The notes beneath the pieces were generated by a model. That model was not told where the DNA came from and ran no database searches. It saw only the letters and a program-made list of their open reading frames with translations. A program made the translations under genes and the position numbers. DNA of 64,000 nucleotides from Nitrobacteraceae bacterium AZCC 1564 (GTDB taxonomy: Bacteria; Pseudomonadota; Alphaproteobacteria; Rhizobiales; Xanthobacteraceae), in NCBI GenBank assembly GCA_036924835.1, contig JBAGRR010000001.1, positions 1,116,001 through 1,180,000 on the forward strand. Direction: 5' to 3'. Below are positions 1 to 9,831 of the stretch, piece after piece. Numbering within the stretch: the first letter of the stretch is position 1; every line of letters starts with the position of its first letter.

Positions 1-521
1 ACGGAATGTTCGATGGCCCGTTCGTTCAGGTGATACAGAACCTGATTGCAGGCGATACGGCCCTCGCCAGCAACGTCCAATATCTCCTCAAGGTCCGATG
101 CATCGAAGTTGCTGACGCCCCATGACAAGATCTTTCCGGCGGCGGCAAGATCCTCGAACGCAGCCACCGTCTCTTCCAGCGGATATTGTCCTCGCCAATG
201 CAGCAGGTAGCAATCCAGACGATCCGTCTTGAGCCGCTTGAGCGATCGCTCGCAGGCCTGGATTGTGCCGCACCGTGACGCGTTGCTCGGCAGGACCTTG
301 GAAACCAGAAACACCTCGTCGCGTCGCCCGGAGATCGCATCCGCGATAACCAGCTCGGCATCGCCATACATCTCAGCGGTGTCGATATGTGTCATGCCGA
401 GATCGAGGCCCTTGCGCAGCGCTGCAACAGCAGCCGAGCGATCTCCGTGATCGATATACCAGGTGCCTTGCCCAATCACGGAAGTCACGTGTCCGGATTT
501 TCCGAATGGCTTTTGTTTCAT
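1..521 (-). CDS. Aldo/keto reductase, C-terminus cut by window edge
   Basis: NAD(P)H-dependent carbonyl reductase, presumably cytoplasmic. About 173 N-terminal residues are visible; the rest lies beyond the left edge. The ATG at 521 gives [10 protein letters not shown]. The catalytic tetrad of the aldo/keto reductase family is visible as Asp47 and Tyr52 (in DTAEMYG), Lys75 (SKVLP) and His108 (LLHW), so the fold and chemistry are well supported. Its start lies 29 bp after the stop of the AttH-like gene, so it may be the last gene of the ABC-exporter operon that runs leftwards. The substrate cannot be told from the sequence. Confidence 0.88.
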   Translation of the reverse strand, partial: MKQKPFGKSGHVTSVIGQGTWYIDHGDRSAAVAALRKGLDLGMTHIDTAEMYGDAELVIADAISGRRDEVFLVSKVLPSNASRCGTIQACERSLKRLKTDRLDCYLLHWRGQYPLEETVAAFEDLAAAGKILSWGVSNFDASDLEEILDVAGEGRIACNQVLYHLNERAIEHS

Positions 522-550
522 ACTAGGAAGTCCTCAATCCAATTTCGCGA

Positions 551-1639
551 TCAATAGCCGGTCATTTCGAGATAGCCCATGCCGCTCTGAGTGCCTTTAA
601 ATGTGATGGGCCCCTCCCAATAGGAAAACCGAGTCCCCATCCAGCTCTTTGGATTCAGCGGCGCGCTCTCGATCTTCAGTCCCCTATCTGGCAGAATGAT
701 AGTCCACGATGTCGGAAGCTTACGGCCGTCAATGTCCGTAAAGCCAGTAGGAGTCATCGCAATCGAGCTCGCGGCGAGAACCTCTGAGCGTCCGCTCCGA
801 TCAATCCAGTTGCCCGCGAAGTAATTGCCACCGTCTTTCTGGCGAAGCCGAAAGAGCATGACTTTTTCGCCAGATGCGAGATGCAGTGAAAACCAATCCC
901 ATCCGGTCTGATCGGACGCCAGTGGCTGACTGCTCCATTCGCGGTCCATCCATGCAAATCCGTCGACCTGAACGGTCTTGTCATCCAACGTGACGGAGCC
1001 TTTGGCTTTGTAATAAGGCTGACTGAAATAATAAGACGCCTGCCCGCGCTCGGACTTTTTGCTATAGCCATTCTCACCCTGCAGCACGAGCGGCTGATCC
1101 GCCTCGAGTTTCAAGGCGTAGCTGAAATTGTCTCCCGAAGCTGAGAGCTCCAGCGGAGCGACGTTTTGGGCAGACCAACCATCATCGCCGCCCATCCTCC
1201 ACGAGTCGATCCACGCTTGGAATAGATTGGCTTGCGCCCCAGCCTGACCTACGCCGCCGCGTGCAAACCGTTCGGCATAGCGGTGCGTATGTGCATTGGT
1301 GATGGCGGCATGCCCCATCCAGAGCTGCCGGTTATCCCAGCCGGCCTGCTGCGCCCCCGGCGACATCGCCTGCCGGAACAACGTCCACTGCACACCCCAT
1401 TGAGCGCCGTCGATACCCTTCAAATTTGCCGTGAGATACCACCACTCGATGCGATAATCGGGATGCGGACCTAGATCGCGTGGAAACTCTAAAACTTTGC
1501 CGGGGACAACTGGGGCAAACCCATCGCTTGCACCACCGAGCCCGGCAAAACCTTGCGCACGCGCGAGTGAGCTACTGAGCGATGCCAGCAAGCTTCCGCC
1601 CAGAAAAGCGCGCCGGCTGATGAGGATGTCAGCGTTCAT
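551..1639 (-). CDS. Secreted AttH/CrtC-like lipocalin-domain protein
   Basis: 362 aa. The N-terminus carries SRRAFLGG followed by a hydrophobic stretch ending near SLARAQG, which looks like a Tat signal peptide, so the product is probably periplasmic. The body resembles the family of predicted secreted hydrolases related to AttH and hydroxyneurosporene synthase (CrtC), with the typical start HPDYRIEWWYLTANL and the block DGFAWMDREW. These proteins are commonly encoded beside a LolD/FtsX-type ABC exporter, as here: the start codon overlaps the end of the permease gene by 11 bp. The enzymatic activity of this branch is not established. Family assignment is good, function unknown. Confidence 0.75.
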   Translation of the reverse strand: MNADILISRRAFLGGSLLASLSSSLARAQGFAGLGGASDGFAPVVPGKVLEFPRDLGPHPDYRIEWWYLTANLKGIDGAQWGVQWTLFRQAMSPGAQQAGWDNRQLWMGHAAITNAHTHRYAERFARGGVGQAGAQANLFQAWIDSWRMGGDDGWSAQNVAPLELSASGDNFSYALKLEADQPLVLQGENGYSKKSERGQASYYFSQPYYKAKGSVTLDDKTVQVDGFAWMDREWSSQPLASDQTGWDWFSLHLASGEKVMLFRLRQKDGGNYFAGNWIDRSGRSEVLAASSIAMTPTGFTDIDGRKLPTSWTIILPDRGLKIESAPLNPKSWMGTRFSYWEGPITFKGTQSGMGYLEMTGY

Positions 1640-4085
1640 TGCTAAAGATCTTCACCAGAGTTGCAGGCTGTAAACGCGCCAGTCTCAGAATAGGCAGACA
1701 CGTCGCCAGTAGTGCAGCCAGCATGGCGACCCCTAACAACTCCAGCAGTTGCACCGGAAATACATAAAGTGGCAGTCGCCAGCCAAAGGCCTTCACGTTC
1801 ACCACCGCGACCAGACACCAGGACACGAGGATCCCCAGCGGCAACGCAAGCAGCGCTGTCAGGAACGCGACCGACATCGTCTTCAGCAATTCAATAGCCG
1901 CAAGTCGCCGGCGGGTGATGCCTAGCGCCCACAGCGGTGCGAGTTGCGGCAACCGACTATTACTTAACGTCAGCAGGCTCGTCAGCAATGCGACCCCGGC
2001 CACACCAAGCGTAAACGCATTCAGCGCTGAGGTCACAGCGAAGGTGCGATTGAAAATTCTCATTGAATCCGCCTTCAGGCTTGCCTGGTCGATCAAGCGC
2101 GGCGTGTCGAGACCGAACTTGTCGCGAAGCGCATTCACCAGTTCAGTCACTTTGGCTGGTGCCACACGCAAGCCAAAGCGCGTATGCGCGACGTCTGGCC
2201 AGTGAGCGGCCAGCTTATCGATGTCGATACCAATCTGGCCTCTTGGATTTCCATAGTCAGCATAGATGCCCACAACCTGCACAGACCACGGGCCCTTCGC
2301 AGTGGGGAGACGAACTCGGTCTCCAAGCTTGATCTTGAGGCGCCGCGCCAATTGCTCGCTGAACAGAGCACCATCGGCGGAGAAAATTTTATCCCAAACA
2401 TCCGGCAAAGATTCCAGCAGCGGCCAACGATCCCGATATGTCGAATGATTGGCGAAACTCAGAACTTCGACCGGAAGACCGTCAAGCGTCACATTCGTTC
2501 GCCACGCCGGCAAAATGGCATCCACTTCGGGCCTGTGTCGCAACCATGAGACAATCTCCTCACCCTGCTTGTCGCTCGTGGCGTTGAGATAGACTTCCGC
2601 CCCCAAGCGGTTATCCAACCAGTTTTCAAATGTTCGGCTGAAGCTCTGCACCATGGTGCCGACACCGACATTCACCGCGAGCGCAAGCAACAGCGCCATC
2701 AAGGCCAGCGAAAGACCGGGAAGCTGCTGGCGGCCGTCCGCCCAAAACCATTTCGCGAGAGGGCGTACGGTTCGGTGTTGGCCAAACCACAAGATGGCGC
2801 CCAGAATCACGGGCAGGATCAAGGCAGCCGCAAGCAACAAGGCCGCCAAGACGAGAAAACCAGCAACAAGCGAATCGCCCCAGTACAAGGACGCGGCCGC
2901 AACGAGCGCAATGACCACCGCGATGGCGCCCTGGCGCTTAAGCCAATGCTGCTGCGCCTGTTGCCATGCATAAGGTTGCGCCGCCGCAAGAATGGGCAAT
3001 CGGTAGACACGATAAAGACCGGTTGCCGCGGCGACCAACGCCCCAATGATGCTCATGCCAAGTCCGGACAACCACCACTCAGGCTTGAGCGACAGCTGCC
3101 CTGGAACTTGCGCTCCGTAAAGCCCACGCAAGCTGGCTGCAACGTCGGGCAACAGAAAGGCGGCGACGACGTAACCGCAGATCAGTCCGACAAATCCAGC
3201 AACGACGGCGAAGCACACCAGTTCAATGACGAGGACGCCAGTGAGCGTGCGCGCGGAGACACCGCACGCGCGTAACGTCCTGATCGTCGGCAACCGTTGC
3301 TCAAGGGCAAGACCAATGGCGGAGTGAACAATGAAAAGCCCGACTAAAAATGAGAGCAATCCAAATGCAGTCAGGTTGAGGTGAAAACTGCTGGTCAACT
3401 GTTCAAGATCACTTGGCGCCCCCGCCTCCACCAAGCGCAGTTGATCGCCCACGACATCTTCGAGCGGCGCTCGCCTGCCGACCTGTTTGCCGACCAGCAG
3501 CCGGGAGATCTGTCCCGGCATTTTGAGAACGCGCTGCGCGACGCCGATATCAACCACCAGCACGCCGGGTGCGAGATTGTCCTGCAAGGTCAGCGGCGGC
3601 AGTGGTGTAATCCCGTCGACCAGCGAGACATCGTCTTCACGTTGCTTGAGGTCCGCCAGCGTTTCCGGCGCGACCAGTGTCTGCCCGGGCGTGAAGAATT
3701 TCTGCAGATTCGTCTGTCCGATGTCCGGTGCAGATCCTGCTCCAGGCGGCAGTGTGATAGGCTCAATGCCAATCAAGCGATATGTGCGGCCCCCGATCAG
3801 CACGCGTCCTTCAACGACTGGCGAGACCAGCCAGTTGGCACGGCGTAAATCGACGAATAACTGCTGCGGAAACGACGGACTATCACGGCTGACGAGCATT
3901 GCCGTCTCGCCGCCGCCGAATGTCGCGGCGGCGCGATCGTAGCTGTTGCGCGCCTGCTGATTCAGCGCTTGCACGCCACTCCACAATGCGGTCGCAGAAA
4001 TCAGACCGACCAGCAAGGTGGCAAGCTGCATCCGGTGCCGTTTCCAGTGGCTCAGAAGAGTCACGAGAACCCAGATCGGATGCAT
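1629..4085 (-). CDS. FtsX-family ABC transporter permease
   Basis: 818 aa from the ATG at 4085; a GTG one codon earlier at 4088 is the alternative. The ATG forms a TGATG junction with the upstream ATPase stop. The protein has an N-terminal membrane anchor, a large extracytoplasmic domain, a first FtsX membrane block (from about residue 240), a second anchor (about residue 470) and a C-terminal FtsX block (about residues 690-810). This double-FtsX layout is typical of MacB/LolC-like mechanotransmission exporters that act with a LolD-type ATPase. Together with the AttH-like gene it forms an AttEFGH-like set. The cargo is unknown; a lipoprotein or other envelope substrate would be usual for the family. 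Confidence 0.82.
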   Translation of the reverse strand: MHPIWVLVTLLSHWKRHRMQLATLLVGLISATALWSGVQALNQQARNSYDRAAATFGGGETAMLVSRDSPSFPQQLFVDLRRANWLVSPVVEGRVLIGGRTYRLIGIEPITLPPGAGSAPDIGQTNLQKFFTPGQTLVAPETLADLKQREDDVSLVDGITPLPPLTLQDNLAPGVLVVDIGVAQRVLKMPGQISRLLVGKQVGRRAPLEDVVGDQLRLVEAGAPSDLEQLTSSFHLNLTAFGLLSFLVGLFIVHSAIGLALEQRLPTIRTLRACGVSARTLTGVLVIELVCFAVVAGFVGLICGYVVAAFLLPDVAASLRGLYGAQVPGQLSLKPEWWLSGLGMSIIGALVAAATGLYRVYRLPILAAAQPYAWQQAQQHWLKRQGAIAVVIALVAAASLYWGDSLVAGFLVLAALLLAAALILPVILGAILWFGQHRTVRPLAKWFWADGRQQLPGLSLALMALLLALAVNVGVGTMVQSFSRTFENWLDNRLGAEVYLNATSDKQGEEIVSWLRHRPEVDAILPAWRTNVTLDGLPVEVLSFANHSTYRDRWPLLESLPDVWDKIFSADGALFSEQLARRLKIKLGDRVRLPTAKGPWSVQVVGIYADYGNPRGQIGIDIDKLAAHWPDVAHTRFGLRVAPAKVTELVNALRDKFGLDTPRLIDQASLKADSMRIFNRTFAVTSALNAFTLGVAGVALLTSLLTLSNSRLPQLAPLWALGITRRRLAAIELLKTMSVAFLTALLALPLGILVSWCLVAVVNVKAFGWRLPLYVFPVQLLELLGVAMLAALLATCLPILRLARLQPATLVKIFSNER

Positions 4086-4738
4086 CACGTAATCCGCCCT
4101 GCGCTTAAGTGCACCTGACGATCCAGCATACCGGCAAGCCGCGCGCTATGCGTGACCATCAGAAACCCGCAGCCCGTGCGTGCCACCAGATCGCGCGCAA
4201 GCGCAAGAACATCATCGGCGGTGGCCTCGTCGAGATTTCCCGTCGGTTCATCCGCGAGCAGCACCAGGGGCTTGATGGCCAAAGCGCGACCGATCGCAAC
4301 ACGCTGCTGCTGGCCACCGGACAATTGCTCTGGATAGCGATCAAGTAGCGCGCCTAGGCCAAGGCGCTCCACCAGCTCCGCCTGCCACTTGGCGTCGTGA
4401 CGTCCGGCGATCCTTGCCTGAAACGCGAGGTTATCACCGATCTGTAGGCTGGGAATGAGATTGAACTGCTGGAACACCAGCCCCACACGATCACGCCGCA
4501 CCGCAGCGCGATCGCTATCTGACAGACCGGAAACCAACACGCCGTCGAGCCAAACCTCGCCGTCGTCGGCACGATCCAACCCCGCGATCAGGTGGAGCAG
4601 CGTACTCTTGCCGCTGCCAGACTCACCTGTGAGCGCAACGCTTTCGCCGGCCGCGAGGGTGAAGTCAACGCCCCGCAGGACCGCAATCTGCTCTTCTGAG
4701 GTGCGATAGGATTTGCGGAGGTTGCGAACGGTCAACAT
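4085..4738 (-). CDS. LolD-like ABC transporter ATP-binding protein
   Basis: 217 aa, a single nucleotide-binding domain and the normal size for the MacB/LolD class. Visible motifs: Walker A GESGSGKST near residue 38, signature LSGGQQQR, Walker B VLLADEPTG and the H-loop VTHS. It is the first gene of the minus-strand operon and its stop overlaps the permease ATG by one base. It powers the adjacent FtsX permease. A 29-bp palindrome at 4790-4818 separates it from the RND operon upstream. Confidence 0.88.
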   Translation of the reverse strand: MLTVRNLRKSYRTSEEQIAVLRGVDFTLAAGESVALTGESGSGKSTLLHLIAGLDRADDGEVWLDGVLVSGLSDSDRAAVRRDRVGLVFQQFNLIPSLQIGDNLAFQARIAGRHDAKWQAELVERLGLGALLDRYPEQLSGGQQQRVAIGRALAIKPLVLLADEPTGNLDEATADDVLALARDLVARTGCGFLMVTHSARLAGMLDRQVHLSAGRIT

Positions 4739-4789
4739 GCGTCACCCAGCATATACATTCGCTGCAAATGCGTAAAATGGGCGGCATGG

Positions 4790-4818
4790 CCGCTCCCTCC
4801 CATGATGGGAGGGAGCGG
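4790..4818 (-). terminator. Hairpin terminator after the first RND operon
   Basis: Perfect inverted repeat with 14-bp arms (CCGCTCCCTCCCAT and its complement) around one central base, 8 bp past the RND gene stop at 4826. A short T run follows on the minus strand. It lies between two minus-strand operons and probably ends transcription of the pump genes. Confidence 0.6.
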
Positions 4819-4825
4819 ATTGCAG

Positions 4826-7800
4826 TTACGTCAAGCTAAGCTCGTACTTCTCGATGTCCTTCGCGCGTTCGGATTCCGCCGCCGCCCGGTGATCGGTTGC
4901 GAGCGCGGTATAGACCGCCGGCAACACGAACAGGGTGAACAGCGTGCCGATCGACATACCGGCCACCACGACGATGCCGATAGAGAACCGGCTCGCCGCG
5001 CCTGCACCGCTCGCCGTCAGCAGCGGCAGCAGACCAGCAACCATTGCAGCGGTGGTCATCAGGATCGGCCGCAACCGGACGCGGGCGGCCATTTCGATCG
5101 CCGATCGCCGATCGAGCCCCTCCTTCAACTGGAGTTCGTTGGCGAACTCCACCATCAGGATGCCGTGCTTACTGATCAGGCCGATCAGCGTCACGAGACC
5201 AACCTGCGTGTAGATGTTGATCGTTGCCAGTCCGAAGAACAGCGGAATGAGCGCACCACTGATCGCCATCGGCACGCTGATCAGGATCACGAGCGGATCA
5301 CGCAAGCTTTCAAACTGCGCGGCCAGCACAAGATAGATGATGATCAACGCGAAGATGAACGTGACGGTCAGCTGATTTCCTTCCTGCACATACTGGCGGG
5401 AGTCTGCCAGATAATCGTGCGTGAAGCCCTTCGGTAGCTTTTGGGCCTGGTTCTCAAGGAACTCCACCGCCTTGCCGACCGTGACGCCCGGCATGGGCAC
5501 CGCCTGGAACGTTGCCGAATTCAACTGGTTGAAGTGCGTCAGCGCGTTCGGGTTGGTCATTGTTTCGACCGACACGACCGTCGACAATGGCACCTGACGG
5601 CCGCCCGTCGTCGGAACATAGTATTTTCCAAGAGCCTCCGGCGACAGGCGCAGTTCACGCGGCACCTGCGGGATAACCTGATACGATCGCCCTTCGAGAT
5701 TGAAGCGGTTGACGTAGTTGCCGCCGAGCAAGGTTGCCAGCGTATTGCCGACCGCCATCATGTTGATGCCAAGGTCGTTTGCCTTCGACCTGTCGACGGT
5801 TACGCGAACCACCGGCTGGTTGAACTGAAGGTCGCTGTCGGCCACGATGAACAGACCGCTTTCGCGGGCAGCCTTCTTCAGCTTCTCCATTTCCTCGAAG
5901 ACCGATTGGAAGCCGTTCGTGCTGCTGATCACCATCTGCACAGGCAAGCCGCCCGGTCCACCCGGAAGCGGCGGCAGATTGAACGCGAACGCATTGACGC
6001 CCTCGACCTTGCTCAGCCCGCCCTGCACGAGAGGCTTCAAAGCCAACGACGATCGCTTACGTTCATCCCATGGCTTCAGGATCATGCCGGCGATGCCGTT
6101 GGCGGGACCGCTGGTGCCGTTGATGATGAAGCGCAGATCCGTTTCCGGAAAGCTTGAGAACACCTTGTCGAGCTTGTCGCCGTAGTAATCGGTGTAGTCG
6201 ATATTGGCGTACTGCGGTGCCTTGGTCACTGCGAACAGAATGCCCTGATCTTCCTCAGGCGCAAGCTCCTTGCTCGTATTCATGTACATGAAGCCGACGA
6301 GCCCGAGGATCGCGACAGCAAACAGCGCCGTGATCGGACGGTAGTCCAGCGAGCGATCAAGCTTGCGGCCGTACCAATGCGTCATTCTGCTGAACACGCG
6401 GTCGACGAGCTTTGCAAAGCGACCGTGGTCACCTCCGCCCTTTAGCAACACCGAGCACATCATTGGCGACAGCGTCAGCGCGATCACACCTGAGACGATC
6501 ACCGATCCGGCCAGTGTGAACGCAAATTCGCGGAACAGCGCGCCGGTCAGGCCACCCAGGAAGCCGATCGGCGCATACACCGCCGCGAGCGTGATGGTCA
6601 TGGAAATGACCGGCCCGACGATTTCGCGCGCCCCGATCAGCGAGGCCTCCACCGGAGATTTGCCCTCCTCCAGATGCCGGTGGATGTTCTCCACCACCAC
6701 GATCGCGTCGTCCACCACAAGGCCGATGGCGAGCACCATTGCCAGCAGCGTTAGCAGGTTCAGCGTGAAGCCCATCGCCAGCATCAGGATACAGGCGCCG
6801 ACCAGCGACAGCGGAATCGTCACCACCGGAATAATGACTGAACGGAGCGAAGCCAGGAACAGGAAGATCACGATGACGACGATGATCACCGCCTCGACCA
6901 GGGTGTCACGGACTTCCTCAATCGATGAACGAATGAACTTGGTCGAGTCGTACGCGACTGTCATCTTCATGGATGGCGGCAAGTTCCGCTCGATTTCAGG
7001 GAATAGCGCGCGCACGCCCTGAACGATATTGAGGGGGTTACCTTGCGGCGTCGATTGGACACCGATGAAGATCGCGTGCTGGCCGCTCAGCGACACGCTC
7101 GAATCCGTGCTCTGCGCGCCCAGCTCGACAACAGCAATGTCCTCGAGCCTGACGAAGCCACCGTCCTTGGCCTTCACCGTCATCTTCTTGAACTGGTCGA
7201 TATTGGTGAGGTCGGTATTGGTCGTCACGTTGGAGACGATAAAATATCCCTTCGACTGGCCGGCAGCCGCCTGGAAGTTGTTAGCCTGAATGGCGGCAGC
7301 AACATCCGTCGGAGAAACGCCGCGGCCGGCCATACGCGCCGGATCGAGCCAGATACGCGTGGCAAGGGTCTGCGCGCCGAGAATGTCGGCGGATGCAACG
7401 CCATCCACCGTCGCGAGGATCGGCTGGATCACGCGCGCCAGATAGTCGGAAATCTGCGGACCGCCGAGTTCGTCACTCGAGAAGCCGAGATACATCACGG
7501 CCGTTGTCTGACCAGTCGATTTGGTGATGACCGGATCGAAGGCTTCCTTCGGGATCAGATACCGCACCGAGTTGACCTTCGACATGACTTCGGTCAGCGC
7601 GAAGTCCGGCTCAACGTTCAGCTTAATGTAGACCTGGATCGTGCTGGTGCCCTGTACCGAGGACGACGTCATGTAGTCGACGCCTTCGGCCGAGGCGACC
7701 GCCTGCTCGATCGGCTGCGTGATGAATCCTTGCATCAGATCCGGCGACGCACCTGGATACGACGTTGTCACCGTGATTACAGTATTCGACAGCTTAGGAT

Positions 7801-7909
7801 ATTGCCGAATGCCGAGACTGGTCACGGCCTTGAGGCCGATCAGCAGGATCAGCAGACTGACGACAACCGACAGCACCGGCCGCTTAATAAAGATATCAGT
7901 GAAAGCCAT
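4826..7909 (-). CDS. RND efflux pump inner-membrane transporter (HAE1 class)
   Basis: 1027 aa from the ATG at 7909, which follows a GGAG ribosome site and begins MAFTDIFIKRP, the usual start of this family; an upstream extension in the same frame is not credible. It is the proton-driven trimeric pump protein of a tripartite efflux system: TM1, a large periplasmic loop, TM2-6, a second loop and TM7-12. The proton-relay aspartates of TM4 are present as Asp400-Asp401 in GLVVDDAIVVVENI. Length matches AcrB/MexW-type pumps. No outer-membrane channel gene is in the operon, so a TolC-like protein encoded elsewhere must serve it. The substrate range is not readable. Confidence 0.9.
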   Translation of the reverse strand: MAFTDIFIKRPVLSVVVSLLILLIGLKAVTSLGIRQYPKLSNTVITVTTSYPGASPDLMQGFITQPIEQAVASAEGVDYMTSSSVQGTSTIQVYIKLNVEPDFALTEVMSKVNSVRYLIPKEAFDPVITKSTGQTTAVMYLGFSSDELGGPQISDYLARVIQPILATVDGVASADILGAQTLATRIWLDPARMAGRGVSPTDVAAAIQANNFQAAAGQSKGYFIVSNVTTNTDLTNIDQFKKMTVKAKDGGFVRLEDIAVVELGAQSTDSSVSLSGQHAIFIGVQSTPQGNPLNIVQGVRALFPEIERNLPPSMKMTVAYDSTKFIRSSIEEVRDTLVEAVIIVVIVIFLFLASLRSVIIPVVTIPLSLVGACILMLAMGFTLNLLTLLAMVLAIGLVVDDAIVVVENIHRHLEEGKSPVEASLIGAREIVGPVISMTITLAAVYAPIGFLGGLTGALFREFAFTLAGSVIVSGVIALTLSPMMCSVLLKGGGDHGRFAKLVDRVFSRMTHWYGRKLDRSLDYRPITALFAVAILGLVGFMYMNTSKELAPEEDQGILFAVTKAPQYANIDYTDYYGDKLDKVFSSFPETDLRFIINGTSGPANGIAGMILKPWDERKRSSLALKPLVQGGLSKVEGVNAFAFNLPPLPGGPGGLPVQMVISSTNGFQSVFEEMEKLKKAARESGLFIVADSDLQFNQPVVRVTVDRSKANDLGINMMAVGNTLATLLGGNYVNRFNLEGRSYQVIPQVPRELRLSPEALGKYYVPTTGGRQVPLSTVVSVETMTNPNALTHFNQLNSATFQAVPMPGVTVGKAVEFLENQAQKLPKGFTHDYLADSRQYVQEGNQLTVTFIFALIIIYLVLAAQFESLRDPLVILISVPMAISGALIPLFFGLATINIYTQVGLVTLIGLISKHGILMVEFANELQLKEGLDRRSAIEMAARVRLRPILMTTAAMVAGLLPLLTASGAGAASRFSIGIVVVAGMSIGTLFTLFVLPAVYTALATDHRAAAESERAKDIEKYELSLT

Positions 7910-7931
7910 CTGGCTACACTCCGGTACGAGT

Positions 7932-9125
7932 TCAGTTGCGCGGCGGCTGAGCGGGAATTGGCGGCGGCGGATCGTCCGAAATCGCAACCGGCGATCCCGA
8001 CTGGAGCTTGAGCTGCCCCACGGCCACGACACGATCGCCCGGTTTCAGGCCAGTGGTAATCACCACGCGTCCCTGAATACGAGGACCGGTCTTCACAAAG
8101 GTCCGGTCAGCCGTCAGATTGGTTTTGCCGTCTTCCGTCTTGTGCTCTTTGATCAGCCAGACGGAATCTCCGTACAGAGTGTAGTCAACAGAGGTTTCCG
8201 GAACCGTCACCACGGCTGGCTTCGGCGGCAACTCAACGGTTGTCGTTGCGAACATACCCGGCTTCAGGATGTGGTCCGGATTCTCGAACGTCGCCTGAAT
8301 GCGAACATTGCGCGTGTCCGCGCTGATCTGAGGCTCGATCGTGGTGATCTTTCCCTCGAACGTCCGTCCCGGATAAGCGTCGACCACAATGCGAACCGAT
8401 TGTCCGACATTGAGAACCGAACGTTCCTTTTCCGTCGCCGTGAAGTTCAGATAAAGGCGCGATAGGTCGGTCAGCGAAACGATCTGGGTGCCGGCACTGA
8501 GATACTGCCCCAGTTCAACACGACGCACACCGAGTTCACCATCGAATGGCGCCAGAATCCGCTTTTGTGAGATGATCGCTTCAGTTCTCGACACCGACGC
8601 ACTGGCTTGATCGAACGCGGCTTGCGCTTGATCAACCGTCGCCTGCGTACCGGCCTGTTTCGCAACCAGTGCCTTCGCGCGGTCAAGCGCAAGCGACGCG
8701 GCAAGCGTTTGCGCCTTGAAGCTTGCAAGATCGCTCTGGTCAGGGGCATCGAAGAGCTGGATTAGCGCATCGCCCTTCTTCACTTGAGTACCCGCCGTGA
8801 ACAGGATTTCGGTGACGCGGCCACTTACATCGGTCGTCACATCCACCTGGTGAACAGCGGCAAGGTCACCGACGCCGGTCAGCAGGTTTGGCAGCACTTC
8901 CGACTTGGCTTCAGCAATGCTGACAGATGTTGGCGGCGGCTTGTTGTTCTTGAAAAACTCCGCAATCATGTGATTACGGAATGCGTTGAAGCCTACAATG
9001 GCGCCGACGAGCAGAAGAAGCGCGCCGCCGACGATCACGAACCACCGCGTCATGCGTATCGGCTTGGTACGCAACGTATCTCCGAGCGGAGGCGTCTTTT
9101 GCGACGGTGAGGTTTTGGCGTCCAT
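7932..9125 (-). CDS. RND efflux periplasmic adaptor (membrane-fusion protein)
   Basis: 397 aa from the ATG at 9125, preceded by GGAAAG; this start lies one base after the stop of the tetR gene. An N-terminal membrane anchor (around residues 27-48) is followed by the lipoyl half-motifs, an alpha-helical hairpin rich in Ala, Gln and Lys (about residues 130-185), a beta-barrel part and the membrane-proximal domain. It bridges the RND pump and an outer-membrane channel. Gene order tetR-adaptor-pump with tight spacing indicates one transcript. The C-terminus is Pro-rich (DDPPPPIPAQPP), a minor peculiarity. Confidence 0.9.
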   Translation of the reverse strand: MDAKTSPSQKTPPLGDTLRTKPIRMTRWFVIVGGALLLLVGAIVGFNAFRNHMIAEFFKNNKPPPTSVSIAEAKSEVLPNLLTGVGDLAAVHQVDVTTDVSGRVTEILFTAGTQVKKGDALIQLFDAPDQSDLASFKAQTLAASLALDRAKALVAKQAGTQATVDQAQAAFDQASASVSRTEAIISQKRILAPFDGELGVRRVELGQYLSAGTQIVSLTDLSRLYLNFTATEKERSVLNVGQSVRIVVDAYPGRTFEGKITTIEPQISADTRNVRIQATFENPDHILKPGMFATTTVELPPKPAVVTVPETSVDYTLYGDSVWLIKEHKTEDGKTNLTADRTFVKTGPRIQGRVVITTGLKPGDRVVAVGQLKLQSGSPVAISDDPPPPIPAQPPRN

Positions 9126-9126
9126 G

Positions 9127-9828
9127 TCATTTACTTTCCGAAATACGAACCTTCGCTCGAGTTGGCGAAGGTCCAGCATCTAAATATTTGGCGATAGCCG
9201 CTTCAGTCAGCCCGATCCCCCGTAGGATGAACTGGCAAATCTGTCGTTCAATGTCCGGCGCGTTGAGATACGCCAGTGAAGGAGTTGCTGGAAGCCGCGT
9301 GAGAGCAACCATGTGAACAACCTGATGAGAGAACCAGAAGAGATTGAGCGGTTCGATGTTCACAGGAACCGCGTCTCCCGCCGCGATCGCCTGCTCCAGC
9401 GACGTCTTGAAAAAAGGACCGATCAAATCACCGATTTTTTCGTGAACCAAACGCGCGAATTCACCGTCCCCTAGTTGGCTCGAGATCATCAACCGCATCC
9501 GCTGGGCGTCTTCGTCGTCCGGCGCTTCACTGGCCCGCATAAAGTGCGCGACCATTTCGCGAATGGAGATCACCAGCGTGGAGGTAGATGGCTCCAGCTC
9601 AAGCAGTTGATGCAGTTCCGGATCAGCCTCGCACTCCTCCGCGAGAATCTCCGCATACAGCGCCGCTTTCGTCGGGAAGTGCTTGAACAGCAATCCCTCC
9701 GATATTGAAGCTGCAATAGCGATGCTCTTCGTCGTCGTGCCGGCGTAGCCATAGCGCGCGAAACAGCGCTTGGCCGCGTCCAAAATCTGCTCGCGGCGCA
9801 AATCGCCGGTCAGTCTCAGCGTGCTCAT
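9127..9828 (-). CDS. TetR-family repressor of the adjacent RND operon
   Basis: 233 aa from the ATG at 9828 (MSTLRLTG). An in-frame GTG at 9843 would add five residues but lies inside the operator-like palindrome. The N-terminal helix-turn-helix is seen at about residues 8-55, with AKRCFARYGYAGTTTKSIA typical of TetR; the C-terminal ligand-binding half has no assignable ligand. It is the first gene of the tetR-adaptor-pump operon, so it very likely represses itself and the pump until an effector is bound. Confidence 0.88.
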   Translation of the reverse strand: MSTLRLTGDLRREQILDAAKRCFARYGYAGTTTKSIAIAASISEGLLFKHFPTKAALYAEILAEECEADPELHQLLELEPSTSTLVISIREMVAHFMRASEAPDDEDAQRMRLMISSQLGDGEFARLVHEKIGDLIGPFFKTSLEQAIAAGDAVPVNIEPLNLFWFSHQVVHMVALTRLPATPSLAYLNAPDIERQICQFILRGIGLTEAAIAKYLDAGPSPTRAKVRISESK

Positions 9829-9831
9829 GGC

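Noticed and set aside
4790-4818. Member of the CTAG repeat family
   Set aside because: It is a short palindrome without CTAG ends, core or spacer, and better explained as a terminator.
7043-8011. 322-codon open frame on the plus strand
   Set aside because: Antisense to the first RND gene and the adaptor; no recognisable domain or ribosome site.
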